Below, piece by piece: positions 1 through 7,531 of a DNA stretch of 64,000 bases (the first letter of the stretch is position 1; every line of letters begins with the position of its first letter). The stretch is taken from the NCBI RefSeq assembly GCF_002893095.1, contig NZ_PKQQ01000003.1:372001-436000 (forward strand). The letters are read 5' to 3'. Below the pieces are notes generated by a model. It searched no databases. It was not told where the DNA came from and was given only the letters and a program-made list of their open reading frames with translations. The position numbers and the translations under genes are program-made. Origin of the DNA: Stenotrophomonas sp. VV52. Lineage in GTDB: Bacteria > Pseudomonadota > Gammaproteobacteria > Xanthomonadales > Xanthomonadaceae.

Positions 1-34
1 CAAGCCGGACAAGCTCCAATATCTGGAGCGGTGA
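1..34 (+). CDS. 3' end of an unidentified gene (partial)
   Basis: One reading frame enters from the left edge, encodes the tail KPDKLQYLER and stops at TGA (32-34). The stop lies 6 bases before a strong intrinsic terminator, which is why I take this frame as the real one. Ten residues are too few to identify the protein. The neighbouring dapA and bamC-like genes are on the other strand and converge on it. Confidence 0.4.
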   Translation, partial: KPDKLQYLER

Positions 35-40
35 AGCTGA

Positions 41-66
41 AAAGGCGCCTAATGGCGCCTTTTTTG
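41..66 (+). terminator. Intrinsic terminator of the gene at the left edge
   Basis: A stem AAAGGCGCC / GGCGCCTTT with a TAAT loop is followed by a run of T. It sits directly after the stop codon at 34. Confidence 0.85.
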
Positions 67-90
67 TGCTCGGTCGCGATTGATGACCTG

Positions 91-672
91 GCGCCGGGCG
101 TTGCCCGGCTTCGTGCATTTGGGCCAACAGCCGGTGGCTGCCGGGTTCCCTGGTTGGGGCCGGCGGGGGTGGGGGTACGGGACACGCCTTAAATCTCCCG
201 TTAGGCTCGGGCGGCACATCCATGTGCCTTCACGGTCCCGTACCCCCACCCCCGCCGACCCATCGACAGGATGCAGGTAGCCATAGGAAACGCCGATATC
301 GGCCTGCGGCCGACGCATTGATTCGTTCATTTGTCATGCGTTATCGGGCGTTGTTTCGTTCACGGCGGTTGTTTGGGAACCAACCCTACCCGTGTTGACA
401 CGCCATGCGTGTCCCCCGTAGACCAGCAGCCCCCACTTCCGTGTCGACCATCGGTCGACACACCGGCTTTTCCCGTGGCCTGCGACCCACCGTCGGAGGG
501 TCGGCGGGGGTGGGTTTGAGGGGGCACGAGCCGCATCGATGCGGCGATGAGCCTACATGGATGTATTTACGGCGTCCCCCACAAACCCGCACCCGACGGC
601 CCTGACCAGGGAAACCCCGCACCCAACGGCTGTTCGCCGAAACGCATGAAGCCGGGCAAAGCCCGGCTCCAG
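91..672. repeat. Composite palindromic repeat locus 1 (REP, long hairpin, GTCGAC palindrome, long hairpin, REP)
   Basis: This gene-free stretch between the terminator at 41-66 and the bamC-like gene is filled with repeats. It holds a REP hairpin (93-109); a long inverted repeat with arms at 162-181 and 236-256 (GGCGGGGGTGGGGGTACGG and its complement); a GTCGACC-type palindrome GTGTCGACCATCGGTCGACAC (about 441-461, quoted as two half-sites around CATC); a second long inverted repeat (about 502-523 with 575-596); and a mirrored REP (650-668). The same arrangement recurs at 38055-38518. No credible coding sequence was found in it. Confidence 0.8.
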
Positions 673-727
673 GTGATTGCATGCAATCAGAGAAACGCGC
701 CAGGCAATGAACCCGGCGCGGCAAGCA

Positions 728-1237
728 TTACTGCGCCAGCTTGGCCTTCAGCTCGCCCAGCAGCTTGGTCGGGGCGGCGCCGGTGGCCGGCAGGCCGCGC
801 GGGTCGACGGCCGAGATGTAGGCGCCGGCTTCGACGGCGACCACGCGGACCAGGAAGTCGCTGCCCTCGAAGTTCACGTCGTAGGAACCGAGCAGCTGGG
901 CCTTGCTGGCGATCTTCACGCCTTCAACGGACTCCAGCGCGGTGCCGACCTTGCCGAACACCTCTTCCTTGGTGCCCGGAATGGTGAAACCGGCGGTGTT
1001 GGCGGCTGCCTGGGTCGGGGCCGGCTTGGCCGCCTGCGAGGCCAGCACCGGCACCTGCGCGGCCGGGTTGTTGCCCGGCGCGTTCAGGTCCGGCGGGACT
1101 TCCAGCGGACGCACTTCCGGGGCCATGGCGTAGTCGCCGCGGGCGCCGCGCTTGAAGCAGCCGGTGGTGCCGACCAGGGTAGCGGTGGCCACGATCGCGA
1201 ACGACAGCACGCGGAGGACGGAAACGGATTGACGCAT
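728..1237 (-). CDS. bamC: BamC-like (NlpB/DapX family) outer-membrane lipoprotein, short form
   Basis: A predicted lipoprotein of 169 aa with a short hydrophobic signal ending ..LVGTTGC. It carries the LEVPPDLNAP segment typical of the BamC N-terminal region, an Ala/Pro linker, and one compact C-terminal domain (about residues 85-165) resembling a single helix-grip fold. E. coli BamC is about twice as long with two such domains, so one appears to be missing. BamC is an accessory lipoprotein of the BAM machine that inserts beta-barrels. The ATG at 1237 is preceded by AGGAG. The gene lies 28 bp downstream of dapA on the same strand, the same dapA-bamC order as in E. coli, which supports the call. 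The weak lipobox (-3 Thr) and short length leave some doubt about function. Confidence 0.65.
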   Translation of the reverse strand: MRQSVSVLRVLSFAIVATATLVGTTGCFKRGARGDYAMAPEVRPLEVPPDLNAPGNNPAAQVPVLASQAAKPAPTQAAANTAGFTIPGTKEEVFGKVGTALESVEGVKIASKAQLLGSYDVNFEGSDFLVRVVAVEAGAYISAVDPRGLPATGAAPTKLLGELKAKLAQ

Positions 1238-1265
1238 GTGGATCTCCTGGGTCAGGCCACTGTAT

Positions 1266-2159
1266 TCAGTGGCTGGAAAGGGCTTCGAGCGCACCGATGT
1301 CGGTGGCCAGGTGTTCGGCGGCAGCGTGGTGGGCGGCCGAGAGCGGCAGCAGCGGCAGGCGCAGGCCTTGGCCGATGCCGATGCGGCGCAGCAGGTCCTT
1401 CACCGGAATCGGGTTGGGCTCCACCCCGCAGAATTCATGGAACGGCTCCAGGCGTGCATCCCACGCCTCGGTGGCCTCGCGCTCCCCGGCCGCAGCCAGG
1501 TCGCACATCCGGCGGTAGGCGCCCGGCAGCGCATTCGAGCCGACCGAGATCAGCCCGTCCACGCCCGACAGGATCGAGCGCGCCGCCGTGCCGTCGTCGC
1601 CACTGAGGATCGCGAAGTCCGGCGAACGCAGCGCCAGCAGGGCCTGGACCCGGCCGATGTCGCCCACCGCTTCCTTGATCCCCACGATGTTCGGGTGCGC
1701 CGCCAGCTCGGCCACCGTCTCCGGCAGCATGTCGCAGCCGGTACGGCCCGGCACGTTGTACAGGACCACCGGCAGGCCACCCTGGTCGGCCACCGCACGG
1801 TAATGCGCGACCAGGCCGGCCTGGGTCGGGCGCACGTACGGCGGCGTCACCACCAGCGCATGGGTGGCGCCGCTGGCCGCCGCACGGCGGGTCTGCGCGA
1901 TCGTTTTGGCCGTTCCCGACAGACCGGTACCGGCCAGCACCGGAATGCGCCCGGCGACCGTTTTGACCGCGCTGCGCAGCAGCTGGTCGTACTCGTCGTC
2001 GGACAGGGTCGAGGCTTCACCGGTCGAACCGGCGACCACCACCCCGTGAACGCCACCCTCCAGTTGCAGGTGCAGCAGGCGCTGCCAACCGTCGGGATCC
2101 AATGCGCCATTGGCCTGGAAAGGCGTGGCCAGCGCGGTGATGAGACCGGAAAGGGACAA
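1266..2159 (-). CDS. dapA: 4-hydroxy-tetrahydrodipicolinate synthase
   Basis: A class I aldolase of 297 aa that condenses pyruvate with aspartate semialdehyde, the first committed step of lysine and meso-diaminopimelate synthesis in the cytosol. Visible family motifs are GSTGEAST near residue 45 (substrate loop), YNVPGRTG (catalytic Tyr and carboxylate-binding Arg) and GIKEAVGD (Schiff-base Lys). Family alignment places the start at a TTG (2157-2159) encoding [14 protein letters not shown]. An upstream in-frame ATG at 2226 would add a Pro/Arg-rich extension with no family match. No clear Shine-Dalgarno precedes the TTG. It is transcribed with the bamC-like lipoprotein and is divergent from the gcvR-like gene. 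Confidence 0.95.
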   Translation of the reverse strand: MSLSGLITALATPFQANGALDPDGWQRLLHLQLEGGVHGVVVAGSTGEASTLSDDEYDQLLRSAVKTVAGRIPVLAGTGLSGTAKTIAQTRRAAASGATHALVVTPPYVRPTQAGLVAHYRAVADQGGLPVVLYNVPGRTGCDMLPETVAELAAHPNIVGIKEAVGDIGRVQALLALRSPDFAILSGDDGTAARSILSGVDGLISVGSNALPGAYRRMCDLAAAGEREATEAWDARLEPFHEFCGVEPNPIPVKDLLRRIGIGQGLRLPLLPLSAAHHAAAEHLATDIGALEALSSH

Positions 2160-2230
2160 GGAAACGATGCTCGGAAGTAAGGGGGCCAAAGGCCGCGGAA
2201 AAGCGCGGCCTGAGGTACGTTGCATGTTAC

Positions 2231-2260
2231 TTGCGGGTCGAAAGCGCGGGCAAGTATGCT
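2231..2260 (+). promoter_or_regulatory. Candidate sigma70 promoter of the gcvR-like gene
   Basis: TTGCGG (2231-2236) and TATGCT (2255-2260) are separated by 18 bp in the dapA/gcvR intergenic region. They point rightward and would start transcription about 57 bases before the TTG start at 2324. The match is by eye and is not decisive. Confidence 0.4.
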
Positions 2261-2323
2261 GGACTCCGGCGAACGTGCGCCCCTCGGCGCCGTTCAGACT
2301 CACCCCGCATTACCGGAACCCCC

Positions 2324-2884
2324 TTGACCGACTCCACGCCGCGGCCTGCGCCGACCGAAAACCACCTCCTGATCAACGCCTACACGACGCATCCGGAGTC
2401 TCCCCTGCTGCCCGTTACCCGGCGCATCGCCGACAGCGGCTGCAACCTGGTCGACGCCCGCCTGTCCACCGTGGGCCGCGACGTCTCGGTCACCGCCCTG
2501 GCGACCGGCTCCTGGGACGCCGTGGCCAAGCTCGAAGCCATGCTGACCCGGCTCGAGCGCGAGGAAGGCCTGAAGCTGGTGTGGTACCGCACCGGCGCCA
2601 AGCAGGCGCAGTCCAACCTGCTGCCCTACATCGTCGAAGTGATCGCCGCCGACAAGCCCGGCATCCTGTTCCAGCTGGCCGACTTCTTCGACCGCCAGGG
2701 CATCACCATCGAAAACCTGCAGAGCACCCGCTATCGCGCCATGCAGACCGGCGCGGAGATGTTCTCGGCGCAGGTCACCATCGGCGTGCCGGCCAACATG
2801 CACATCGCCGCCCTGCGCGACGATTTCCTCGAGTTCTGCGACCACCTGAACCTGGACGCGATCATGGACCCGATGAAGTTCTGA
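2324..2884 (+). CDS. gcvR: GcvR-like double ACT-domain regulator
   Basis: A protein of 186 aa made of two ACT domains (about residues 12-85 and 98-178), with the typical IVEVIAADKPGILFQLADFF segment opening the second. The family is the glycine cleavage transcriptional repressor GcvR, which acts by binding GcvA in E. coli. ACT domains bind small ligands, usually amino acids. The start is a TTG at 2324 (LTDSTPRP...), because the residues upstream are arginine-rich and unlike the family. It is divergent from dapA and 81 bp upstream of prxQ/bcp. Whether it represses glycine cleavage in this lineage cannot be read from the sequence. Confidence 0.8.
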   Translation: MTDSTPRPAPTENHLLINAYTTHPESPLLPVTRRIADSGCNLVDARLSTVGRDVSVTALATGSWDAVAKLEAMLTRLEREEGLKLVWYRTGAKQAQSNLLPYIVEVIAADKPGILFQLADFFDRQGITIENLQSTRYRAMQTGAEMFSAQVTIGVPANMHIAALRDDFLEFCDHLNLDAIMDPMKF

Positions 2885-2893
2885 CGGTTTCGC

Positions 2894-2920
2894 GCGCCCG
2901 TCACCCGGGCGCGGTGTTTC
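2894..2920 (+). terminator. Possible weak terminator after the gcvR-like gene
   Basis: A GC-rich hairpin (GCGCCCG / CGGGCGC) starts 9 bases after the gcvR-like stop and is followed by the short T-rich stretch GTGTTTC. The poor T tract makes complete termination uncertain. Confidence 0.4.
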
Positions 2921-2965
2921 ATGCAGTTGTAAAACGCGTCACTCAGGCTCCGCAGCAAGGACCTC

Positions 2966-3445
2966 ATGAACAACGGCGATACCCTGGACAGCACCACCCT
3001 TTCGCTTCCGCTGGCGTTGTCCGGCGGCGACAGCACCACCCTCGGCACGCTGGCCGGCCAGTGGCTGGTGCTGTACTTCTACCCCAAGGACAGCACCCCC
3101 GGGTGCACCACCGAGGGCATCGACTTCAACGCCCTGCTGCCGCAGTTCAAGCGCGCCGGCGCCCGCGTGCTGGGCGTCTCGCGCGACTCGGTGAAGTCGC
3201 ACGACAACTTCTGCGCCAAGCAGGGGTTCGCCTTCCCGCTCATCAGCGACGCCGACGAAGCGCTGTGCACCGCCTTCGACGTCATCAAGCTGAAGAACAT
3301 GTACGGCAAGCAGGTGCGCGGCATCGAACGCAGCACCTTCCTCATTTCTCCCGACAGTCGTATCGTGCAGTCGTGGCGCAAGGTGAAAGTCGCCGGCCAC
3401 GCCGAATCCGTCCTTGAAGCCCTGAAGGCCGCGAAAACCCAGTGA
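2966..3445 (+). CDS. bcp: Thiol peroxidase, Bcp/PrxQ-type peroxiredoxin
   Basis: An atypical 2-Cys peroxiredoxin of 159 aa that reduces hydrogen and organic peroxides with electrons from thioredoxin. The peroxidatic cysteine is C47 in DSTPGCTTE. The nearby Cys five residues later found in E. coli Bcp is absent (F in GIDFN). A second cysteine, C83 in DNFCAKQGF, is at the position of the resolving cysteine in Xylella fastidiosa PrxQ. C101 is a third. The start ATG at 2966 follows AGCAAGGA. It stands between the gcvR-like gene and the PhoH-like gene on the same strand. Confidence 0.93.
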   Translation: MNNGDTLDSTTLSLPLALSGGDSTTLGTLAGQWLVLYFYPKDSTPGCTTEGIDFNALLPQFKRAGARVLGVSRDSVKSHDNFCAKQGFAFPLISDADEALCTAFDVIKLKNMYGKQVRGIERSTFLISPDSRIVQSWRKVKVAGHAESVLEALKAAKTQ

Positions 3446-3527
3446 CCAACCCGGCACCCCACAATGGCCATCGCCCTGCCCCGCAGGCCGCGGTGGCTTG
3501 TCCCTGTTCTGCCACCAGGAAATGACG

Positions 3528-4928
3528 ATGACCCGAGGCAAGCGCATCTACGTACTGGATACCAACGTGCTGATGCACGATCCAACCGCGCTGTTCAAGT
3601 TCGAGGAGCATGATGTCTACCTGCCGATGCAGGTGATCGAAGAGCTGGACAACGGCAAGAAGGGCACTTCCGAAGCGAGCCGCAACGCCCGCCAGGTGAG
3701 CCGCTTCCTCAACGAGCTGGTGCAGGCCTCGGGCCTGGACAACCTGGCCGACGGCATTCCGCTGCAGCGTCCCAACGGGCTGCAGCTGCGCGGCAAGCAG
3801 AGCGTGGGCCTGCTCCGCTTCCAGACCAGCCACTTCGACGCCGGCAAGAGCTTCGGCGCGGTGATTCCGGACAACGCCATCCTCGGCGCGATCCTCGCGC
3901 TGAAGGAACAGACCCCGGACATTCCGGTGGTGTTCGTCTCCAAGGACATCAACCTGCGGATCAAGGCGGCGATCGCCGGGATCGTGTCCGAAGACTACGA
4001 GAACGACCGCGCGCTGGACGATTTCAGCCTGCTCTACACCGGCGCCACCGAGCTGCCGGAAGACTTTTGGAAAAAGCACACCGACGACCTGCGCAGCTGG
4101 AGCGACAAGGGCCGCACCAGCTACGAGATCCACGCCAGCGACGACGAAGACTGGCATCCGAACCAGTACGCCTACCTGCCCGGCGACGATGAAGTCGAAC
4201 TGCGCGTGGCCAAGGTCGACGCCAGCGGCAAGGTGATCCTGTCGCTGGTCAACGACTACCGCCACGGCAGCCACGCGGTGTGGGGCATCAGCGCGCGCAA
4301 CCGCGAGCAGAACTTCGCGCTCAACGCGCTGATGGACCCGGAGATCGACTTCGTCACCCTGCTCGGCACCGCCGGTACCGGCAAGACCCTGCTGGCGCTG
4401 GCCGCCGGCCTGGCCCAGACCATGGACCAGCAGCGCTACCGCGAGATCATCATGACCCGCGCCACGGTCAGCGTCGGCGAAGACATCGGCTTCCTGCCCG
4501 GCACCGAAGAAGAGAAGATGACGCCGTGGATGGGCGCGCTGACCGACAACCTGGAAGTGCTTACCCACACCCAGGAAGGCGGAGCATGGGGTCGCGCGGC
4601 CACCAACGACCTGATCGCCAGCCGGATCAAGATCCGCTCGCTGAACTTCATGCGCGGCCGCACCTTCCTGTCGCGCTACCTGATCCTGGACGAGGCGCAG
4701 AACCTCACCCCGAAGCAGATGAAGACGCTGATCACCCGTGCCGGTCCCGGCACCAAGATCGTCTGCCTGGGCAACGTCGAGCAGATCGACACTCCGTACC
4801 TGACTGAAACCACCTCGGGCCTGACCTACGCGGTGGACCGCTTCAAGAACTGGCCGCACAGCGCGCACATCACGCTGCGCCGGGGCGAGCGTTCGCGCCT
4901 GGCCGACTACGCTTCGGAGGTGTTGTGA
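3528..4928 (+). CDS. PIN domain-PhoH family ATPase (PhoH2/YlaK-type)
   Basis: A protein of 466 aa joining an N-terminal PIN nuclease domain (about 1-150, opening RGKRIYVLDTNVLMHDP with the first acidic metal-binding Asp) to a C-terminal PhoH ATPase (about 250-450). The ATPase carries Walker A GTAGTGKT and Walker B YLILDEAQN. This PhoH2 arrangement has been described as an RNase with RNA helicase activity in mycobacteria; the role here is inferred. Of two close ATGs I prefer 3528, because CCAGGA lies 7 bases upstream of it but only 1 base from the ATG at 3522. The stop overlaps the next gene's GTG by 4 bases (GTGA), which suggests translational coupling. Confidence 0.9.
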   Translation: MTRGKRIYVLDTNVLMHDPTALFKFEEHDVYLPMQVIEELDNGKKGTSEASRNARQVSRFLNELVQASGLDNLADGIPLQRPNGLQLRGKQSVGLLRFQTSHFDAGKSFGAVIPDNAILGAILALKEQTPDIPVVFVSKDINLRIKAAIAGIVSEDYENDRALDDFSLLYTGATELPEDFWKKHTDDLRSWSDKGRTSYEIHASDDEDWHPNQYAYLPGDDEVELRVAKVDASGKVILSLVNDYRHGSHAVWGISARNREQNFALNALMDPEIDFVTLLGTAGTGKTLLALAAGLAQTMDQQRYREIIMTRATVSVGEDIGFLPGTEEEKMTPWMGALTDNLEVLTHTQEGGAWGRAATNDLIASRIKIRSLNFMRGRTFLSRYLILDEAQNLTPKQMKTLITRAGPGTKIVCLGNVEQIDTPYLTETTSGLTYAVDRFKNWPHSAHITLRRGERSRLADYASEVL

Positions 4929-5431
4929 ACCGTTCCCTGTCCCGAGCAGTCGTGCCACTGGCGCTCGCCGCGCTGGCGGCGGCGTGCACGCCTGCCAATA
5001 CGCGCCCCGGCGCGACCGTGCCGACCGCGGTCAAGACCGGCCAGTCCTGGGTGGTGACCCGCCCGGTGATCGTTGCGCAGGTGCTCGACACCTGCTCGCG
5101 TCCCAGCCCGGGCCAGACCCCGGGCCGGGTCACCGGCTACTGGGCGCCGAGCCGCCAGCAGGTCGAGCAGCTGGAAGCCCAGCTGCCGACACTGGCCGCG
5201 CAGATTCCCGGGGTCACCGACTTCAACCGCCAGTACGTCGGCATCGAAATGGAAGGACGCAGGGTGATCTACCTCAACGCCTTCCGCCTGCCCGACCACA
5301 GCGATGTGGATCCCTCGCGCGAGGCGATCCGCGTCTGCGATGGCGGGCGGATGTTCTGGGGCGCGGTGTTCGATCCGGCCACGAACGCATTTTCGGAAAT
5401 CCAGTTCAATGGTCCGCCCACGGACCGTTGA
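4925..5431 (+). CDS. Putative lipoprotein of unknown function
   Basis: A protein of 168 aa with an N-terminal signal of about 20 residues ending ALAALAAAC (C21, probable lipidation site), then a Thr/Pro-rich linker and a compact domain of about 130 residues. The domain has two cysteines (in LDTCSRP and IRVCDGG) that could form a disulphide in the periplasm. I do not recognise the family. The start is a GTG overlapping the PhoH-like stop (GTGA), so the two are probably translationally coupled. thiD starts 28 bases after its stop. Confidence 0.75.
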   Translation: MNRSLSRAVVPLALAALAAACTPANTRPGATVPTAVKTGQSWVVTRPVIVAQVLDTCSRPSPGQTPGRVTGYWAPSRQQVEQLEAQLPTLAAQIPGVTDFNRQYVGIEMEGRRVIYLNAFRLPDHSDVDPSREAIRVCDGGRMFWGAVFDPATNAFSEIQFNGPPTDR

Positions 5432-5459
5432 TCGCGGAACCGCGTGGCACAATCGGGGC

Positions 5460-6269
5460 ATGAGCCCTTCGACTCCCGTTTCCGCCCTCACCATCGCCGG
5501 CTCCGATTCCGGCGGTGGTGCCGGGATCCAGGCCGACCTGAAGGCCTTCGCCGCGCACCGCGTGCATGGCCTGTCGGCGATTGCCGCACTCACTGCACAG
5601 AACACCCGCGGGGTCACTGCAGTGCACGTGCCGCCGCTGGACTTCCTGCAGGCGCAGATCGACGCATGCTTTGCCGACTTCGACATCCATGCGGTCAAGC
5701 TGGGCATGTTGGCCAATGCCGGGGTGATCGAGCTGGTCGCTGATGCCCTGCAGCGCCATCGCCCCACCCACGTGATCGTGGATCCGGTGATGGTCGCCAC
5801 CAGCGGCGCGAAGCTGCTCGAGGACAGCGCGCTGCAGGCACTGCGCACGCGGCTGTTGCCGCTGGCCACGCTGCTGACCCCGAACATCCCCGAAGCCGAG
5901 CTGCTGCTGGGCCACCCGATTGAAACCGCCGACGAGGCCGAGGATGCCGCTGCGGCGCTGCTCGACCTTGGCGCGGGTGCGGTGCTGCTCAAGGGCGGCC
6001 ACCTGGCCGAGGGCGCGCGCGTGATCGACCGCTACTTCGACGGCGTCACCCGCGAGGAGTTCATCCACGCACGCCTGCCGGTGGACGCGCACGGCACCGG
6101 CTGCACGCTGGCCTCGGCCATTGCGGCCCAGCTGTGCTGCGGGCTCTCGCTGCCCAACGCCTGCGAAGCCGGCATCGATTACGTCGCGCGCGCACTGCAG
6201 GGCGGCTACACGCCCGGCCGCAGCGCGGTGCTGGTGCTCGACCACTTCGGCGCGGGTCGGCCGGCGTGA
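5460..6269 (+). CDS. thiD: Hydroxymethylpyrimidine/phosphomethylpyrimidine kinase
   Basis: A ribokinase-family enzyme of 269 aa that phosphorylates HMP to HMP-P and HMP-PP for thiamine pyrophosphate synthesis. It shows the N-terminal GSDSGGGAGIQADLK motif, VDPVMVATSG in the core, and C-terminal DAHGTGCTLASAIAA, which forms the anion hole and catalytic region. The ATG at 5460 matches the family start. The stop overlaps the GTG of the following hydrolase (GTGA). No other thi gene is in the window, so it is a stand-alone thiamine gene. Confidence 0.95.
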   Translation: MSPSTPVSALTIAGSDSGGGAGIQADLKAFAAHRVHGLSAIAALTAQNTRGVTAVHVPPLDFLQAQIDACFADFDIHAVKLGMLANAGVIELVADALQRHRPTHVIVDPVMVATSGAKLLEDSALQALRTRLLPLATLLTPNIPEAELLLGHPIETADEAEDAAAALLDLGAGAVLLKGGHLAEGARVIDRYFDGVTREEFIHARLPVDAHGTGCTLASAIAAQLCCGLSLPNACEAGIDYVARALQGGYTPGRSAVLVLDHFGAGRPA

Positions 6270-7105
6270 CCCGTTCCGTGCGAGTTCCGGTCGAGACCAC
6301 CGACGGCCACCACTTCGAGCTGATCGCGCGGATCCCGGCGCAGCCGCGCGCACAGCTGCTGTGGCTGCCGGCACTGGGCGTGTCGGCGCGCAACTACGAG
6401 TCGTTTGCCGATGCGCTGGCAGCACGCGGCATCGCCGTGTTCCTGCACGAATGGCGTGGCAACGGCAGCAGCAGCCTGCGCCCCTCGCGCGAGCGCGACT
6501 GGGGCTACCGCGAGATCCTCGAACAGGACCTGCCGGCCAGCCTGGCGGCGATCCGGTTGCACGGCAACGCGCCGCTGATCATCGGCGGGCACAGCTTGGG
6601 CGGCCAGCTGGCCTGCGTGTTCGCCGGGCAGCACCCGGACCTGTTCGCCCGGTTCTGGTTGGTCGCGACCGGCACGCCGTACTGGCGCACCTTCCCCGCC
6701 CCGCGCGGCTGGCTGCTGCCGCTGGTGTACCGCTTCCTGCCGTGGCTGGCGCAGCGCCAGGGCGTGCTGCACGGGCGCCGGCTGGGCTTTGGCGGCACCG
6801 AGGCGCGCGGACTGATCGCCGACTGGGCGCGCGTCGGGCGGTGCAACCACTACGCGGGCGTGGGCATCAGCGCCGACCTGGAAGCCGGCATGCGCCGCCT
6901 GCACGGCCAGGCCAGCGCGGTGGTGCTGGCAGACGACTGGTTCGCCCCCGCCAGCTCCATGCAGGGCCTGCTGGCCAAGCTGCCGCAGGTCGCCGCGACA
7001 CTGTCGGTACTGCCCGCCGATACGCTTGGCGCGCGGGCCGATCACTTCGCATGGATGAAGTCGCCGGATGCCGTGGTGAAAGCGCTTTTTCATTCATTTG
7101 AATGA
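6266..7105 (+). CDS. Alpha/beta-fold hydrolase
   Basis: A protein of 279 aa with an alpha/beta-hydrolase core and no signal peptide. The nucleophile elbow is GGHSLGG (Ser near residue 109). An early WLPALGVSARNY segment can form the oxyanion loop, a candidate acid is in LADDWFAP, and a C-terminal His is in ADHFAWMK. Related proteins are annotated only as serine aminopeptidase-like or generic hydrolases, and the substrate is unknown. The GTG start overlaps the thiD stop by 4 bases, so it is probably co-translated with thiD. Confidence 0.8.
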   Translation: MTRSVRVPVETTDGHHFELIARIPAQPRAQLLWLPALGVSARNYESFADALAARGIAVFLHEWRGNGSSSLRPSRERDWGYREILEQDLPASLAAIRLHGNAPLIIGGHSLGGQLACVFAGQHPDLFARFWLVATGTPYWRTFPAPRGWLLPLVYRFLPWLAQRQGVLHGRRLGFGGTEARGLIADWARVGRCNHYAGVGISADLEAGMRRLHGQASAVVLADDWFAPASSMQGLLAKLPQVAATLSVLPADTLGARADHFAWMKSPDAVVKALFHSFE

Positions 7106-7122
7106 AGTCCTTCACAAAAACG

Positions 7123-7151
7123 TTGACGGATGCGGCGTCGATCCGCATAAT
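7123..7151 (+). promoter_or_regulatory. Sigma70 promoter of the tRNA-Arg cluster
   Basis: TTGACG (7123-7128) and CATAAT (7146-7151) are spaced by exactly 17 bp. Transcription would begin about 9 bases before the first tRNA-Arg at 7167. Confidence 0.85.
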
Positions 7152-7166
7152 TCCGCTCCTGTTGAC

Positions 7167-7243
7167 GCGCCCGTAGCTCAGTTGGATAGAGTACCTGGCT
7201 ACGAACCAGGCGGTCGGGAGTTCGAATCTCTCCGGGCGCACCA
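7167..7243 (+). tRNA. tRNA-Arg(ACG), copy 1
   Basis: A full cloverleaf of 77 nt with acceptor GCGCCCG / CGGGCGC, anticodon loop CTACGAA (anticodon ACG), T-loop TTCGAAT and encoded CCA. It is the first of three identical tandem copies separated by 32 and 26 bp. Confidence 0.98.
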
Positions 7244-7275
7244 TCAACAGGGTTGTAGAAAAACGTGATGTAAAT

Positions 7276-7352
7276 GCGCCCGTAGCTCAGTTGGATAGAG
7301 TACCTGGCTACGAACCAGGCGGTCGGGAGTTCGAATCTCTCCGGGCGCACCA
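7276..7352 (+). tRNA. tRNA-Arg(ACG), copy 2
   Basis: Identical in sequence to the copy at 7167, with encoded CCA. It is transcribed from the same upstream promoter. Confidence 0.98.
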
Positions 7353-7378
7353 TTACATCGCGACAGATCAATGCAAAT

Positions 7379-7455
7379 GCGCCCGTAGCTCAGTTGGATA
7401 GAGTACCTGGCTACGAACCAGGCGGTCGGGAGTTCGAATCTCTCCGGGCGCACCA
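7379..7455 (+). tRNA. tRNA-Arg(ACG), copy 3
   Basis: Third identical copy with encoded CCA. An intrinsic terminator follows within 20 bases and closes the tRNA operon. Confidence 0.98.
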
Positions 7456-7468
7456 TTGCAGCGATGAG

Positions 7469-7497
7469 AAAAAAGGCAGCCATGGGCTGCCTTTTTT
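7469..7497. terminator. Terminator of the tRNA-Arg operon
   Basis: A stem GGCAGCC / GGCTGCC with an ATG loop is flanked by runs of A and T on both sides. It can therefore also stop the hydrolase gene arriving from the right. Confidence 0.9.
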
Positions 7498-7506
7498 GTT
7501 GGGTCC

Positions 7507-7531
7507 GCAGCCACGCAGGGCGTGGCTCTAC
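7507..7531. repeat. Short REP palindrome, AGCCACGCAGGGCGTGGCT type
   Basis: A hairpin of 9-bp arms AGCCACGC / GCGTGGCT. The same core occurs at 26103 and 29735, each time just beyond the 3' end of a gene. The right flank CTAC is the complement of the GTAG tetranucleotide of SMAG-type elements. Confidence 0.7.

Noticed and set aside
49..605. Several short frames within 49-605
   Set aside because: They translate the inverted-repeat elements, change with every repeat copy, and have no ribosome sites or motifs.
7167..7455. Three evenly spaced identical units that could suggest a CRISPR-like array
   Set aside because: Each unit is a complete tRNA-Arg cloverleaf with CCA; the spacers are ordinary intergenic DNA.
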